Source: RPQJ01 sp035691185 (GTDB lineage: Bacteria > Pseudomonadota > Gammaproteobacteria > Steroidobacterales > Steroidobacteraceae). From it: a stretch of 27,245 nt of DNA. This document shows positions 15,300-22,814 of this stretch, in pieces (position 1 is the stretch's first letter; every line of letters starts with the position of its first letter). The translations under genes were made by a program, and so were the position numbers. The stretch spans positions 1-27,245 of the forward strand of contig DASSJN010000134.1 of assembly GCA_035691185.1 (NCBI GenBank), read 5' to 3'. Below the pieces are notes generated by a model that had not been told where the DNA came from, did not search any database, and saw only the letters and a program-made list of their open reading frames with translations.

Positions 15300-15412
15300 C
15301 CTGAAGACTGCGCGCTGCCAGGCGGCATGACTACTTCAGGGCTGCGTCTCCCACGCTCCGCGTCGCGATCCAGTGACAGGCGTGCCGAGCTGCCGAACAG
15401 CTGCGCCGTCAC
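15300..15412 (+). promoter_or_regulatory. Strongly structured leader before the second glycosidase-like gene
   Basis: Two inverted repeats lie in the leader. The first is CCTGAAG (15300-15306) / CTTCAGG (15334-15340), enclosing a small TGCC/GGCA stem. The second is a long broken hairpin, GTGAC-GGCG-AGCTG (15373-15392) pairing with CAGCT-CGCC-GTCAC (15398-15412), ending 32 nt before ATG 15445. There is no U-tract, so neither looks like a plain terminator. I found no known riboswitch signature here; in particular the c-di-GMP-I core is absent. It may be a regulatory RNA element or a transcript-stabilising structure. Confidence 0.5.
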
Positions 15413-15444
15413 ATCGCCGATTCTTTACACGGAGAGAAACCTGG

Positions 15445-16923
15445 ATGTCCGTCAGTTCCCGCGCGTTGCTGCCTTTGCTCGTCATGTCCCTGTTTTCGTC
15501 GGCAGCGCTTGCAGCCACGGCCGAAAACGGCCTGCTCGTTTCGCGCAAGAACAGCGAGCAGTGGCAACTCAGGCTCATTTCGTCGACCGAGCAGCAGCAA
15601 TTCAGCGGGGTCGTTGAATCCACGCTTCCGTTCGATGCAGCGAGTGGCGTGAACCTCGAGAACGCGGACAGCGCCAGGCTCGCGACCTCTCGAACGCTCA
15701 ACACCTCGCTGGCCGCGTGGCCGGGCCACTCGGATGGCGTCGACTTCGAGGTCTCCGTGGACTCGAAGCTTTGCCTGCGCGACACCGGCAGCTCGGCGGT
15801 GAGAATTTTCGTGGGCACCAGTCTGGCCGATGCCATCGAGGTTGCTGCACCGGTGGCCCTGTCGGGATCCGATGCCTGCGGTGATGGCGCCGCTGCGCTC
15901 GGCGGGTCGACGATTCCGGAGTTGGCGTCGACGACGACGAACTCGGGCGACGTCTCTGCGGACACCGTGACCGCGACATCGACGACGACGGCCATCGTCG
16001 GCCGGAAATACCACCCCGGACATTACGTGTCGATATTGCGCGACGCGTACTGGCGCACCCAGACCGTGATGACGGATTCGATCAAGCCGGGCGTGGTCGG
16101 CATGTCCAAGCGCTACACGTGGCGACAGCTCGAGCCCACGCTCGGCAATTACAACTTCTCCGAGATCCAATCAGACCTCAACTGGGCCGCCGCCTACGGC
16201 ATGCGCCTGGTCGTGATGATCGAGGACAAGACGTTCATCCTGGAACGGCCGACCCCCACCTACCTGGACAAGTACACCTTGAGAAATCGCGCGGGCGGTT
16301 ACACCGTCGTGCGCTGGTCGCCGTACGTGGTCGGTCGGTTCAATGCACTCGTCCGGGCGTTAGGAGCCCGCTTCGACAGTCATCCAAATTTCGAAGGCAT
16401 TGCCACTCAGGAAACCTCGCTTGGCTTCGACGCGGCGATACTGGACGCCTACGGCTATACGCCGGAAAAGTATCGCGACGCCTACATCAACATGCTGACC
16501 TCGGCGGCGAACAGCCTGCCGAGATCGCGCGTGTTCTGGTACATGAACTTCTTTCCTCGCAACCAGGCGTACATCGGCAGCATCGCGAGTGCCGTCGTGG
16601 GCAAAGGCGTGATCATGGGTGGGCCAGACGTATTGCCGGACAACTGGGCGCTGGTCAACCGAACCTATCCGTTCTACGACCAGTTCCAGTACAAGATGCC
16701 GCTCTTCGGACAGGTCGAAGACATCTGCTACCGACACCTGCACGCAACCTCGGGCTATTCGACGAAGTACTGGACCATGTCGCAACTCTTCAGGTACGCG
16801 CGCGATCAACTGCACGTCGATTACATGTTCTGGGTCCGCACCACACACCCGGAGCCGCCGGACTCCTACTCATGGGTCGACTCGCTGCCGGTCGTCAGCA
16901 ACAACAGGACGTTCAACCAGTAA
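15445..16923 (+). CDS. Secreted glycosidase-like (TIM-barrel) protein 2
   Basis: A 492-residue exported protein. Residues 1-23 are a signal peptide (cut after SSAALA). Residues of about 29-145 form a beta-rich domain that resembles, with its halves in swapped order, the domain inserted in both propeller proteins of this locus. A Ser/Thr-rich linker (about 150-185) leads to a TIM-barrel-like region (about 190-485). That region contains KRYTWRQLEPTLGNYNFSEI (clan-A type entry), Glu323 in ATQETSLGF as candidate catalytic acid, FWYMNFFPRNQAY, MGGPDVLPDN and YMFWVRTTH. These align with the protein at 13720, which has an Ig-like domain instead of this N-terminal domain. GGAGAG at 15431-15436 is the ribosome-binding site. 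The stop codon is 2 bp from the stop of the convergent propeller gene. No known family assigned; substrate unknown. Confidence 0.85.
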   Translation: MSVSSRALLPLLVMSLFSSAALAATAENGLLVSRKNSEQWQLRLISSTEQQQFSGVVESTLPFDAASGVNLENADSARLATSRTLNTSLAAWPGHSDGVDFEVSVDSKLCLRDTGSSAVRIFVGTSLADAIEVAAPVALSGSDACGDGAAALGGSTIPELASTTTNSGDVSADTVTATSTTTAIVGRKYHPGHYVSILRDAYWRTQTVMTDSIKPGVVGMSKRYTWRQLEPTLGNYNFSEIQSDLNWAAAYGMRLVVMIEDKTFILERPTPTYLDKYTLRNRAGGYTVVRWSPYVVGRFNALVRALGARFDSHPNFEGIATQETSLGFDAAILDAYGYTPEKYRDAYINMLTSAANSLPRSRVFWYMNFFPRNQAYIGSIASAVVGKGVIMGGPDVLPDNWALVNRTYPFYDQFQYKMPLFGQVEDICYRHLHATSGYSTKYWTMSQLFRYARDQLHVDYMFWVRTTHPEPPDSYSWVDSLPVVSNNRTFNQ

Positions 16924-16925
16924 GG

Positions 16926-19184
16926 TCAGGGCCCGATCCCCCGGCCTCCCAGGTTCGCCAACAGCACGGAACGCTCGCCGGCCACGACCATCAACTTGGC
17001 CGAGCGATAGCCGACCGTCGTCGGCCGGAACGTCACGTGGATGACGCAGGAGCCGCCCGCGACGAGCGACGTCCCGCACAGGTGCGACACCGCGAACTGT
17101 CCAGCCTGCATGCCGACCGACCGCACGCTGGCGATCGGCAGCGTCGTCTTGCGCCGGTTCGTCAGCTTGAACTCTAGCGTCCTGGTCGATGACAGCGGTA
17201 CGTCGCCGAACGCCTGCGCGGACGGGTTGACGGCAAACGGCCGCCACCAGGGCTGGCCCTCGACGATCTGCACGACCTGGTCGATCGGCAGGCCGTATTC
17301 GACCTGGCGCGTACCGTTCGGCCAGATCACCTCCAGTGATTGCACCGTCGTGGCGCTGCCCAGTCCGAAGTGGACGCGCTGGAAGTCCTGGCCGGAGGCG
17401 TGCACACCATTGCGCTGCATGCGTCGCTGGGTCTTGCCCCCGGCGTTCAGCACCAGTTGCGCGCCGATGCCGTCGCGATTCGAACGCACCCCGCGCAGGT
17501 CCACCTGCAGCCAATGGTTCCGGTTCCCGGCCTGCCAGCTCGCATTGCGAAACACCTGCGAGGGGCCATTTGGCATCGGTAGCGGGATGCCGCCCCCGTT
17601 CGTAACAGCGAGATCCAGGAATCCATCGAGGTCGAAGTCTGCGGTGACGACACCGTCCGTCACGCCGGATGCAGGCCGGCGCACGCCACCCGCGTCGGGC
17701 ACGCCACTGAATCGGCCGCTGCCGTCGTTGCGGAACAGCCGGTTCGGGACGTTCCGGAATGGCAGCGGCGCGGAACACGTCATCATGGCATCGACGTCGG
17801 TGTCGTTGTCGAAGTCCGCGACCGCGACAGAAAAGCAATTCGACGCGATCGAAGGGTCGCTGAAGCCCGCAGCGGTGCTTGCGTCGTAGAAACTCGTCCC
17901 GGCGCTCAGCAGCACGGCGGGTTTGTGCGATGGCACGAATGGCTTGAACCCCACCGTCTCGAGATTGCTGAGCGAGGCCGCCTTGATCAGGACGATGGCC
18001 TCCTGCCACCCGGTGCTCACTACACGCAGTTGCCACTTCCCCGTGCCCGGGTCGTACCCGATGTACACGCCGCGTTCGCCGCGCGGGACGGCGAGCCCGT
18101 GGACCAGGGGATCGCTCGGTGACAGCCTGATCGCGCTCGTCGGCGGATTGATCCCTCCGCTGCCGATATAGACGACACCCGTGTTCCACCACAGCTGGTT
18201 CCATGGCGAGAGCCTGAATTCGACCGTCCCCGTGGCCTCGAAATCGAAACCTCGCGAGCCGCCCTGGAGCCCCAGCTGCACTCGCGACCAGATCTGGCCG
18301 TCATGGATCATCGCATCGGGCCCCATGCCCCCTCGCGCCTGGAGGATGTCGTCGATGCCGTCGCCGTTCAGGTCGACGAGAGCCGCATCCGAGACCGCAG
18401 ACGCCGTCGGAATGCCGAGCGCGACCCGCAGATCCGTCAGCGGCAACGGGCTCAACTGGTTGGTGTCGTGGACGCGGGCGGGAAATCGCGGGCCGCTGAC
18501 GACGACGTGCGTCTTCCCGGGCACGAACGAGCCCAGCAGCGGGAACCTCGTGTGGTCGATCGCGCCCAGCGCGTTGGTCCTCTCGAAATATCCCCAGTGG
18601 TTGCGATACAGCGCCGACGGACCCTCGGGGCGAACATCGTTCAGCACGAGCAAGTCGAGCCGACTGTCCCCGTCCCAGTCGAACCAGACCGGATCACGGC
18701 CACGCCCGTACAGGTCATCGATGCCGCGCTCGATCGCTCGGTCACGGAACACTCCGTTCTCGTTGACGTAGAGGTGGTTCGACTTGGTTCCGGTGCCGCG
18801 CTGCGCGCCAACGAGCTCGACCAGGTCCTGGTCGCCGTCGTTGTCGAAGTCCGCCCAGGCGGCGCCGTGGCTGTCGGAGATCACACGCGCGAACTTCGAC
18901 GATTCGATTTCGAAGAATCGCCCGTTGCCGCGGTTCAGGAACAGGCTGGGCAATTCGCCATGATTGCCGAAGTAGACGTCGGGCAGCGCATCGCTGTTCG
19001 CATCACCCCAGGCGACGGACCAGCTCGGGCCGCTATACGCGATGCCGGTCGCCGGCGTGACATCCACGAACTTGAGCGGCGCGGGGCTCGTCTGGGCGAA
19101 AGTGGCGTCGCTCGCGCAGGCGAGGAGGATGATCGTGACGATGGCCGCCGGAGCCAAACCCGCGACCGATGAGCGTCCGTGCAT
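16926..19184 (-). CDS. Secreted FG-GAP/ASPIC-UnbV (CRTAC1-like) protein 2 with ASH-type tail
   Basis: A 752-residue exported beta-propeller protein, paralogous to the one at 11475. The signal peptide ends either after TFA (residue 30) or at a possible lipobox cysteine (Cys23 in ILLAC). FG-GAP-like loops include GDANSDALPDVY (60-71), ADFDNDGDQDLV (111-122), DWDGDSRLDLL (169-179), DLNGDGIDDIL (271-281), ADFDNDTDVDAM (456-467) and ADFDLDGFLDLA (515-526). An inserted domain occupies about 312-415. The ASPIC/UnbV domain covers about 556-645 (RGVRSNRDGIGAQ, VHFGLGS, VIWPNG). Unlike the paralogue, it ends in an extra domain of about 100 residues of the ASH/choice-of-anchor D type (PSAQAFGDV, CGTSLVAGGSCVIHVTFRPTTVG). 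ATG 19184 follows AAAGGGGAG, 6 nt upstream. It is read towards, and ends 2 bp from, the glycosidase-like gene. Confidence 0.92.
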   Translation of the reverse strand: MHGRSSVAGLAPAAIVTIILLACASDATFAQTSPAPLKFVDVTPATGIAYSGPSWSVAWGDANSDALPDVYFGNHGELPSLFLNRGNGRFFEIESSKFARVISDSHGAAWADFDNDGDQDLVELVGAQRGTGTKSNHLYVNENGVFRDRAIERGIDDLYGRGRDPVWFDWDGDSRLDLLVLNDVRPEGPSALYRNHWGYFERTNALGAIDHTRFPLLGSFVPGKTHVVVSGPRFPARVHDTNQLSPLPLTDLRVALGIPTASAVSDAALVDLNGDGIDDILQARGGMGPDAMIHDGQIWSRVQLGLQGGSRGFDFEATGTVEFRLSPWNQLWWNTGVVYIGSGGINPPTSAIRLSPSDPLVHGLAVPRGERGVYIGYDPGTGKWQLRVVSTGWQEAIVLIKAASLSNLETVGFKPFVPSHKPAVLLSAGTSFYDASTAAGFSDPSIASNCFSVAVADFDNDTDVDAMMTCSAPLPFRNVPNRLFRNDGSGRFSGVPDAGGVRRPASGVTDGVVTADFDLDGFLDLAVTNGGGIPLPMPNGPSQVFRNASWQAGNRNHWLQVDLRGVRSNRDGIGAQLVLNAGGKTQRRMQRNGVHASGQDFQRVHFGLGSATTVQSLEVIWPNGTRQVEYGLPIDQVVQIVEGQPWWRPFAVNPSAQAFGDVPLSSTRTLEFKLTNRRKTTLPIASVRSVGMQAGQFAVSHLCGTSLVAGGSCVIHVTFRPTTVGYRSAKLMVVAGERSVLLANLGGRGIGP

Positions 19185-19343
19185 GTGATCTCCCCTTTCG
19201 ATCGAGCGCCGGCACAACTCGCGACTTCGGGATCATGACGAACACTTCTGACGATCCTGCAGCCGTAGTTAGCGCGATTCTCTCGCGCCAACCGGAGGCC
19301 GACGAGCGTGTCAATGACGCAATTCGCAGGGCAATTAGCGCTT

Positions 19344-19377
19344 AAGCGAGGCGAACGATAGCGTACAAAGCGAGGCG
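19344..19377. repeat. Direct repeat in the divergent intergenic region
   Basis: AAGCGAGGCG occurs at 19344-19353 and again at 19368-19377, a 24-bp period. A 10-bp palindrome CGCTTAAGCG (19339-19348) overlaps the first copy. They lie in the 299-bp divergent region between the propeller gene (19184) and the amidase gene (19484), where promoters for both must be. They may bind a regulator; nothing else was recognised in this interval. Confidence 0.35.
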
Positions 19378-19483
19378 CGCCGCGCTGAATGCGCTCGATC
19401 TCAATGTAAATGCGGTTCAAAATGGCGGCAACCCGCAGCGTCCCGGTTGACCGGCCCACCCGACTTCGTGGAGGTCCCGTGCG

Positions 19484-21220
19484 ATGACTACTCGTCTTCT
19501 GCGATCTCTCGTTCTCACGACCCTTCTGGCACTCGTGCTCGGGCAGTCCTACGCCGCACCGCCGAGCGGCTTCGCGCCCAACCCGACCGACACCCGCGTC
19601 GCGGGCATCGACGTCGACGCGACCACGATCCCGGAGCTCCAGCAGTTGATGGACGGGCGGCGACTGAAATCCGTGCAGCTGACCCAGTTCTACCTGCACC
19701 GGATTCGCAAGCTCAACCCGACGCTCAACGCCGTCATCACGGTCAGTCCAACGGCGCTCGCCGATGCGCGTGCGGCGGATGCGGCACGCCGCGCCGGCGA
19801 CGACCGACCGCTCCTCGGCATCCCAATCATAGTCAAGGACAACATCAACACCACCGGCATGGCCACGACGGCCGGTTCCTGGGCGCTTGCCGGCAGCACG
19901 CCGGACGACGCGTTCATCGTGCAGCAGCTCGAGGCCGCTGGTGCCCTGATCATCGGCAAGGCCAACTTGTCCGAGTGGGCGAACTTCCGGTCCGCACCGT
20001 CGTCGAGCGGCTGGAGCGGGATCGGCGACCAGACCAACATGGCCTACGTCCTCGACCGCAACCCCTGCGGCTCGAGTTCCGGCTCCGGCGTCATCGCGTC
20101 CGCTGACCTCGCCGTTGCCGCCGTCGGCACCGAGACCGACGGCTCGATCGTCTGCCCGTCGGGCGCGAACGCGAACGCCGGCATCAAGCCGACGCTCGGG
20201 CTCCTGAGCCGGGCGGGCATCGTCCCGATCTCGGCCGAGCAGGACACCGCCGGACCGATGGCCCGCAACGTGACCGACGCCGCGGTGCTGCTCGGCGCGA
20301 TGACCGGGGTGGACCCCGACGATCCGGCAACGGCGGAGCAGGTCGGCCACGCCTTCACCGACTACACGCAGTTCCTCGACGGCGCCGCACTCCAGGGGGC
20401 CCGCATCGGTGTCTGGCGCGAGTTCAGCTTCGAGGTCGGCGGCGAACCGGTGGACGCGCGCGTGTCCGTGATCATGGAGCAGACGATCGCGGCGCTCCGT
20501 GCCGCGGGGGCGACCGTCATCGACCCGGTCGACATCCCGTTCGGCGATTGGGCCGACGCGGAGTTCCCGGCGCTGCTGTGCGAGTTCAAGACCGACATCG
20601 CCACGTACCTGCAGACGTACACCGGCCCCGGCTACCCCAAGACGCTCCAGGACCTGATCGATTTCAACAACGACCATCCCGAGCTGGAATCCGGCGGTCC
20701 CGAGTCGAACTGGAACTCGCTGCTCTTCGAGATCGCGCAGCAGACGAACGGTCGCGACGCCGAATGCGCGGCGCAGCGCGCGATCGCGACTCAGGGCGCG
20801 CAGGCGGCGATCGACACCCTGATGGCAAGCGAGAACCTCGACGCCATCATCGCCCCGACCAACGGACCGGCGTGGGTCACGGACCCGGTCAACGGCGACC
20901 TCGGCGGCGACTTCTCGACGTTCATCGGGTCGTCGGGTCCGCCCGCCGTCGCAGGCTACACGAACGTGACGGTGCCCGCGGGCTTCGTCGGGCCGCTGCC
21001 GGTCGGCGTGTCGTTCATCGGCGGGCGCTGGGACGAGCCACGGCTGATCGCCCTCGCATATGCGTTCGAGCAGGCGACCCGGGTCCGCGTCCCGCCGCAG
21101 TTCATTCCGACGATCGGTGACGACGCGGCGGCCTTGCGCGGGCGCTCGTCGCACGAGAAGAAGCAGAAGACGGTCGCCCCGGGCAGAGGTGGAATCTGGA
21201 GGATGCCGCCGCTGCGCTAG
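19484..21220 (+). CDS. Exported amidase-signature family enzyme
   Basis: A 578-residue amidase-signature hydrolase with an N-terminal signal peptide (residues 1-25, ending SYAA), so it probably works outside the cytoplasm. The catalytic Ser-cisSer-Lys set is visible: Lys118 in GIPIIVKDNINT, the cis-serine within Ser197-Ser199 of NPCGSSSGSG, and the nucleophile Ser221 in TETDGSIVCPS. The family glycine/serine-rich signature is slightly degenerate (GSSSGSG rather than GGSSGGS). The last 35 residues after the conserved core are basic and probably flexible. Substrate is not predictable; members cut amides, aryl amides or peptides. GGAGG at 19470-19474 is a good ribosome-binding site, 9 nt from the ATG. 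It converges on the DUF72 gene with 24 bp between. Confidence 0.93.
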   Translation: MTTRLLRSLVLTTLLALVLGQSYAAPPSGFAPNPTDTRVAGIDVDATTIPELQQLMDGRRLKSVQLTQFYLHRIRKLNPTLNAVITVSPTALADARAADAARRAGDDRPLLGIPIIVKDNINTTGMATTAGSWALAGSTPDDAFIVQQLEAAGALIIGKANLSEWANFRSAPSSSGWSGIGDQTNMAYVLDRNPCGSSSGSGVIASADLAVAAVGTETDGSIVCPSGANANAGIKPTLGLLSRAGIVPISAEQDTAGPMARNVTDAAVLLGAMTGVDPDDPATAEQVGHAFTDYTQFLDGAALQGARIGVWREFSFEVGGEPVDARVSVIMEQTIAALRAAGATVIDPVDIPFGDWADAEFPALLCEFKTDIATYLQTYTGPGYPKTLQDLIDFNNDHPELESGGPESNWNSLLFEIAQQTNGRDAECAAQRAIATQGAQAAIDTLMASENLDAIIAPTNGPAWVTDPVNGDLGGDFSTFIGSSGPPAVAGYTNVTVPAGFVGPLPVGVSFIGGRWDEPRLIALAYAFEQATRVRVPPQFIPTIGDDAAALRGRSSHEKKQKTVAPGRGGIWRMPPLR

Positions 21221-21244
21221 CCCGCGACACGCCGCCCGCCCGAC

Positions 21245-21952
21245 TCACTGCAGGCCCAACGCTTCGAGCAGGAGTCGGGCGAACTGCGGCCCCTTGCCGG
21301 CTTCCTCGTGCTTGAAGTACACGAACACGTCCTTGCAGCCGCCGGTCCTGTCGCGGATGGTCTGCGCCCAGCGCGCGATGTCGTCCGGCGTGTAGCCTTC
21401 GTCGCGTAACCGGAAGTACGCGTAATCCGCCGTGACCTGTACCGGCGTCGCCATCGTCTCGCTGTCGGCGACGCACAGCGCCAGGTTGCGTGCTTCCAGC
21501 CGCCGATAGAGTTCGTCATTGAGCCAGGAGCCGTGCCGAAACTCGAACGCGGCGACGGTGCCTGATGGAACCGACTCCAGGAACGCATCGAGCACCGCCA
21601 GGTCCTGCTTGAAATTTGGAGGCAGCTGGAAGAGCAGGGCGCCGAGCTTGGGTCCGAGCGTCGCCGCGGTATCGATGAAGTACTGCAGATGATCCGCGCA
21701 GTCCTTCAGTCGCGCGTCATGCGTGATGCGCTTCGGTGCCTTCAGCGTCAGCTTGAACCGCTCCGGCGTCGCGGTGTTCCAACCTGCGAGAATCTTCTTG
21801 TTCGGCGTGCGGTAGTAAGTGTAGTTGATTTCGACGGTGGAGAGCCGCTCGGCGTAATACGGCAGCATCTGGGCGGCCGGCAGCTTCTCCGGGTAGAAGC
21901 TGCCCTTCCATTCGGGATAGTTGTAGCCGGAAGTGCCTACCCAGATCGCCAT
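21245..21952 (-). CDS. DUF72 (YecE-like) protein
   Basis: A 235-residue DUF72 protein, a TIM-barrel family of unknown biochemical function. The start IWVGTSGYNYPEWKGSFYPEKLP is the hallmark, followed by STVEINYTYYRTP, FKLTLKAPKRITHD, LGALLFQLPPNFK, AAFEFRHGSW and the C-terminal DVFVYFKHEEAGKGP with the conserved final helix. AGGAG lies about 8 nt before ATG 21952. It starts 17 bp after the stop of the HTH/TPR gene and is the last member of the LigD-Ku cluster on this strand. The context suggests co-expression with DNA end joining; no direct role is known to me. Confidence 0.93.
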   Translation of the reverse strand: MAIWVGTSGYNYPEWKGSFYPEKLPAAQMLPYYAERLSTVEINYTYYRTPNKKILAGWNTATPERFKLTLKAPKRITHDARLKDCADHLQYFIDTAATLGPKLGALLFQLPPNFKQDLAVLDAFLESVPSGTVAAFEFRHGSWLNDELYRRLEARNLALCVADSETMATPVQVTADYAYFRLRDEGYTPDDIARWAQTIRDRTGGCKDVFVYFKHEEAGKGPQFARLLLEALGLQ

Positions 21953-21969
21953 TCCATGGCTCCTGGCAA

Positions 21970-22797
21970 TCAGCCGTGAACGCTCATCACCAGTCTGCGG
22001 TACTGACCGAGGTGCCGGATCGCGTGCTGCGGCTTGCCGAGCGACTCGTACAGCCGCGCAAGGTTGTAGTGGCAGTCCACCAGGTCCGGATCTTCCTCCA
22101 GTGCGGATTGGTAGGCGTCGAGCGCCGCACCAGGCCGCCCGAGGTCCTCGAGCACGACCCCGAGATTAAACATGAGCAGCGAATCTGGTCCACACGTGCG
22201 CAGTGCACGCTGATACACCGACTCCGCTTCGCTCTTGCCACCCTGCTCGTGCAGCAGGCGCCCCCAGTTGATCCAGGCGGCGGTGTTGTGGGGATCGTCG
22301 TCGACGGCGCGCTGGTACGCCTCCTGCGCCGCGCGCGGATCGACGGTCTCGAGCTGCAGGCCCTCGGTAAACCAGTCTCGCGGCTGCTTCGTGGTGTGAG
22401 CGACCGGCTCGTGTCGCTCCACCACGCGCAGCTCGCCGTGAGCGACGCTCACGTCGAGCTCGAGCACGTACTGGCCGTCGTCGACCTGCCAGTGCGTCTT
22501 GCCATCGCGCACGACCACGCGGTCTCCGATCGCGCGAATGCTGAGACCCGACAGCGGTGCGGTCTCCGGCAAGTGCTGACGCAGGTCTTCGAGCGAACGG
22601 CGGATGCGTCGAGGCGGCACCTTGGCCTGCGTGAGCGCGCGTGCCGTGCGCAGCACGATCAGGTCCTGGAACGAAAAGCGGTACTGACGTCGCGGACCGC
22701 GCGAAGGCCTGACGAATCCGCCCTTGATCAGGCCCTGGATGGTGCTGCGGGACAGGCGCAGGACTCGTTCGACGTCCCGCACGCTGTAGGATTGCAT
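21970..22797 (-). CDS. MerR-type HTH and TPR-repeat protein
   Basis: A 275-residue protein joining a MerR-like winged HTH (about residues 4-72: YSVRDVERVLRLSRSTIQGL, then RRQYRFSFQDLIVLRTARAL) to about three tetratricopeptide repeats (about 155-265: AWINWGRLLHEQGGKSEAESVYQRAL and MFNLGVVLEDLGRPGAALDAYQSALEEDP among them). A beta-rich linker of about 70-140 separates them. There is no cysteine set typical of metal-sensing MerR proteins. The gene starts 17 bp after the Ku stop, with GAGG 8 nt before ATG 22797. It may regulate the end-joining genes, or act as a protein-interaction partner that binds DNA. Both are inferences from position and domains. Confidence 0.9.
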   Translation of the reverse strand: MQSYSVRDVERVLRLSRSTIQGLIKGGFVRPSRGPRRQYRFSFQDLIVLRTARALTQAKVPPRRIRRSLEDLRQHLPETAPLSGLSIRAIGDRVVVRDGKTHWQVDDGQYVLELDVSVAHGELRVVERHEPVAHTTKQPRDWFTEGLQLETVDPRAAQEAYQRAVDDDPHNTAAWINWGRLLHEQGGKSEAESVYQRALRTCGPDSLLMFNLGVVLEDLGRPGAALDAYQSALEEDPDLVDCHYNLARLYESLGKPQHAIRHLGQYRRLVMSVHG

Positions 22798-22814
22798 CGC
22801 TGGCCTCGAAGCGA

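Noticed and set aside
16870..18204. Minus-strand 444-codon frame within the second propeller gene
   Set aside because: It is an alternative frame of the propeller gene, whose true frame shows repeated calcium-loop motifs and a UnbV domain.
18935..21154. Very long minus-strand open frame (739 codons) antisense to the amidase gene
   Set aside because: The product is arginine-rich low-complexity sequence without motifs. It arises because high-GC codon bias keeps the opposite frame open. The plus strand encodes a clear amidase.
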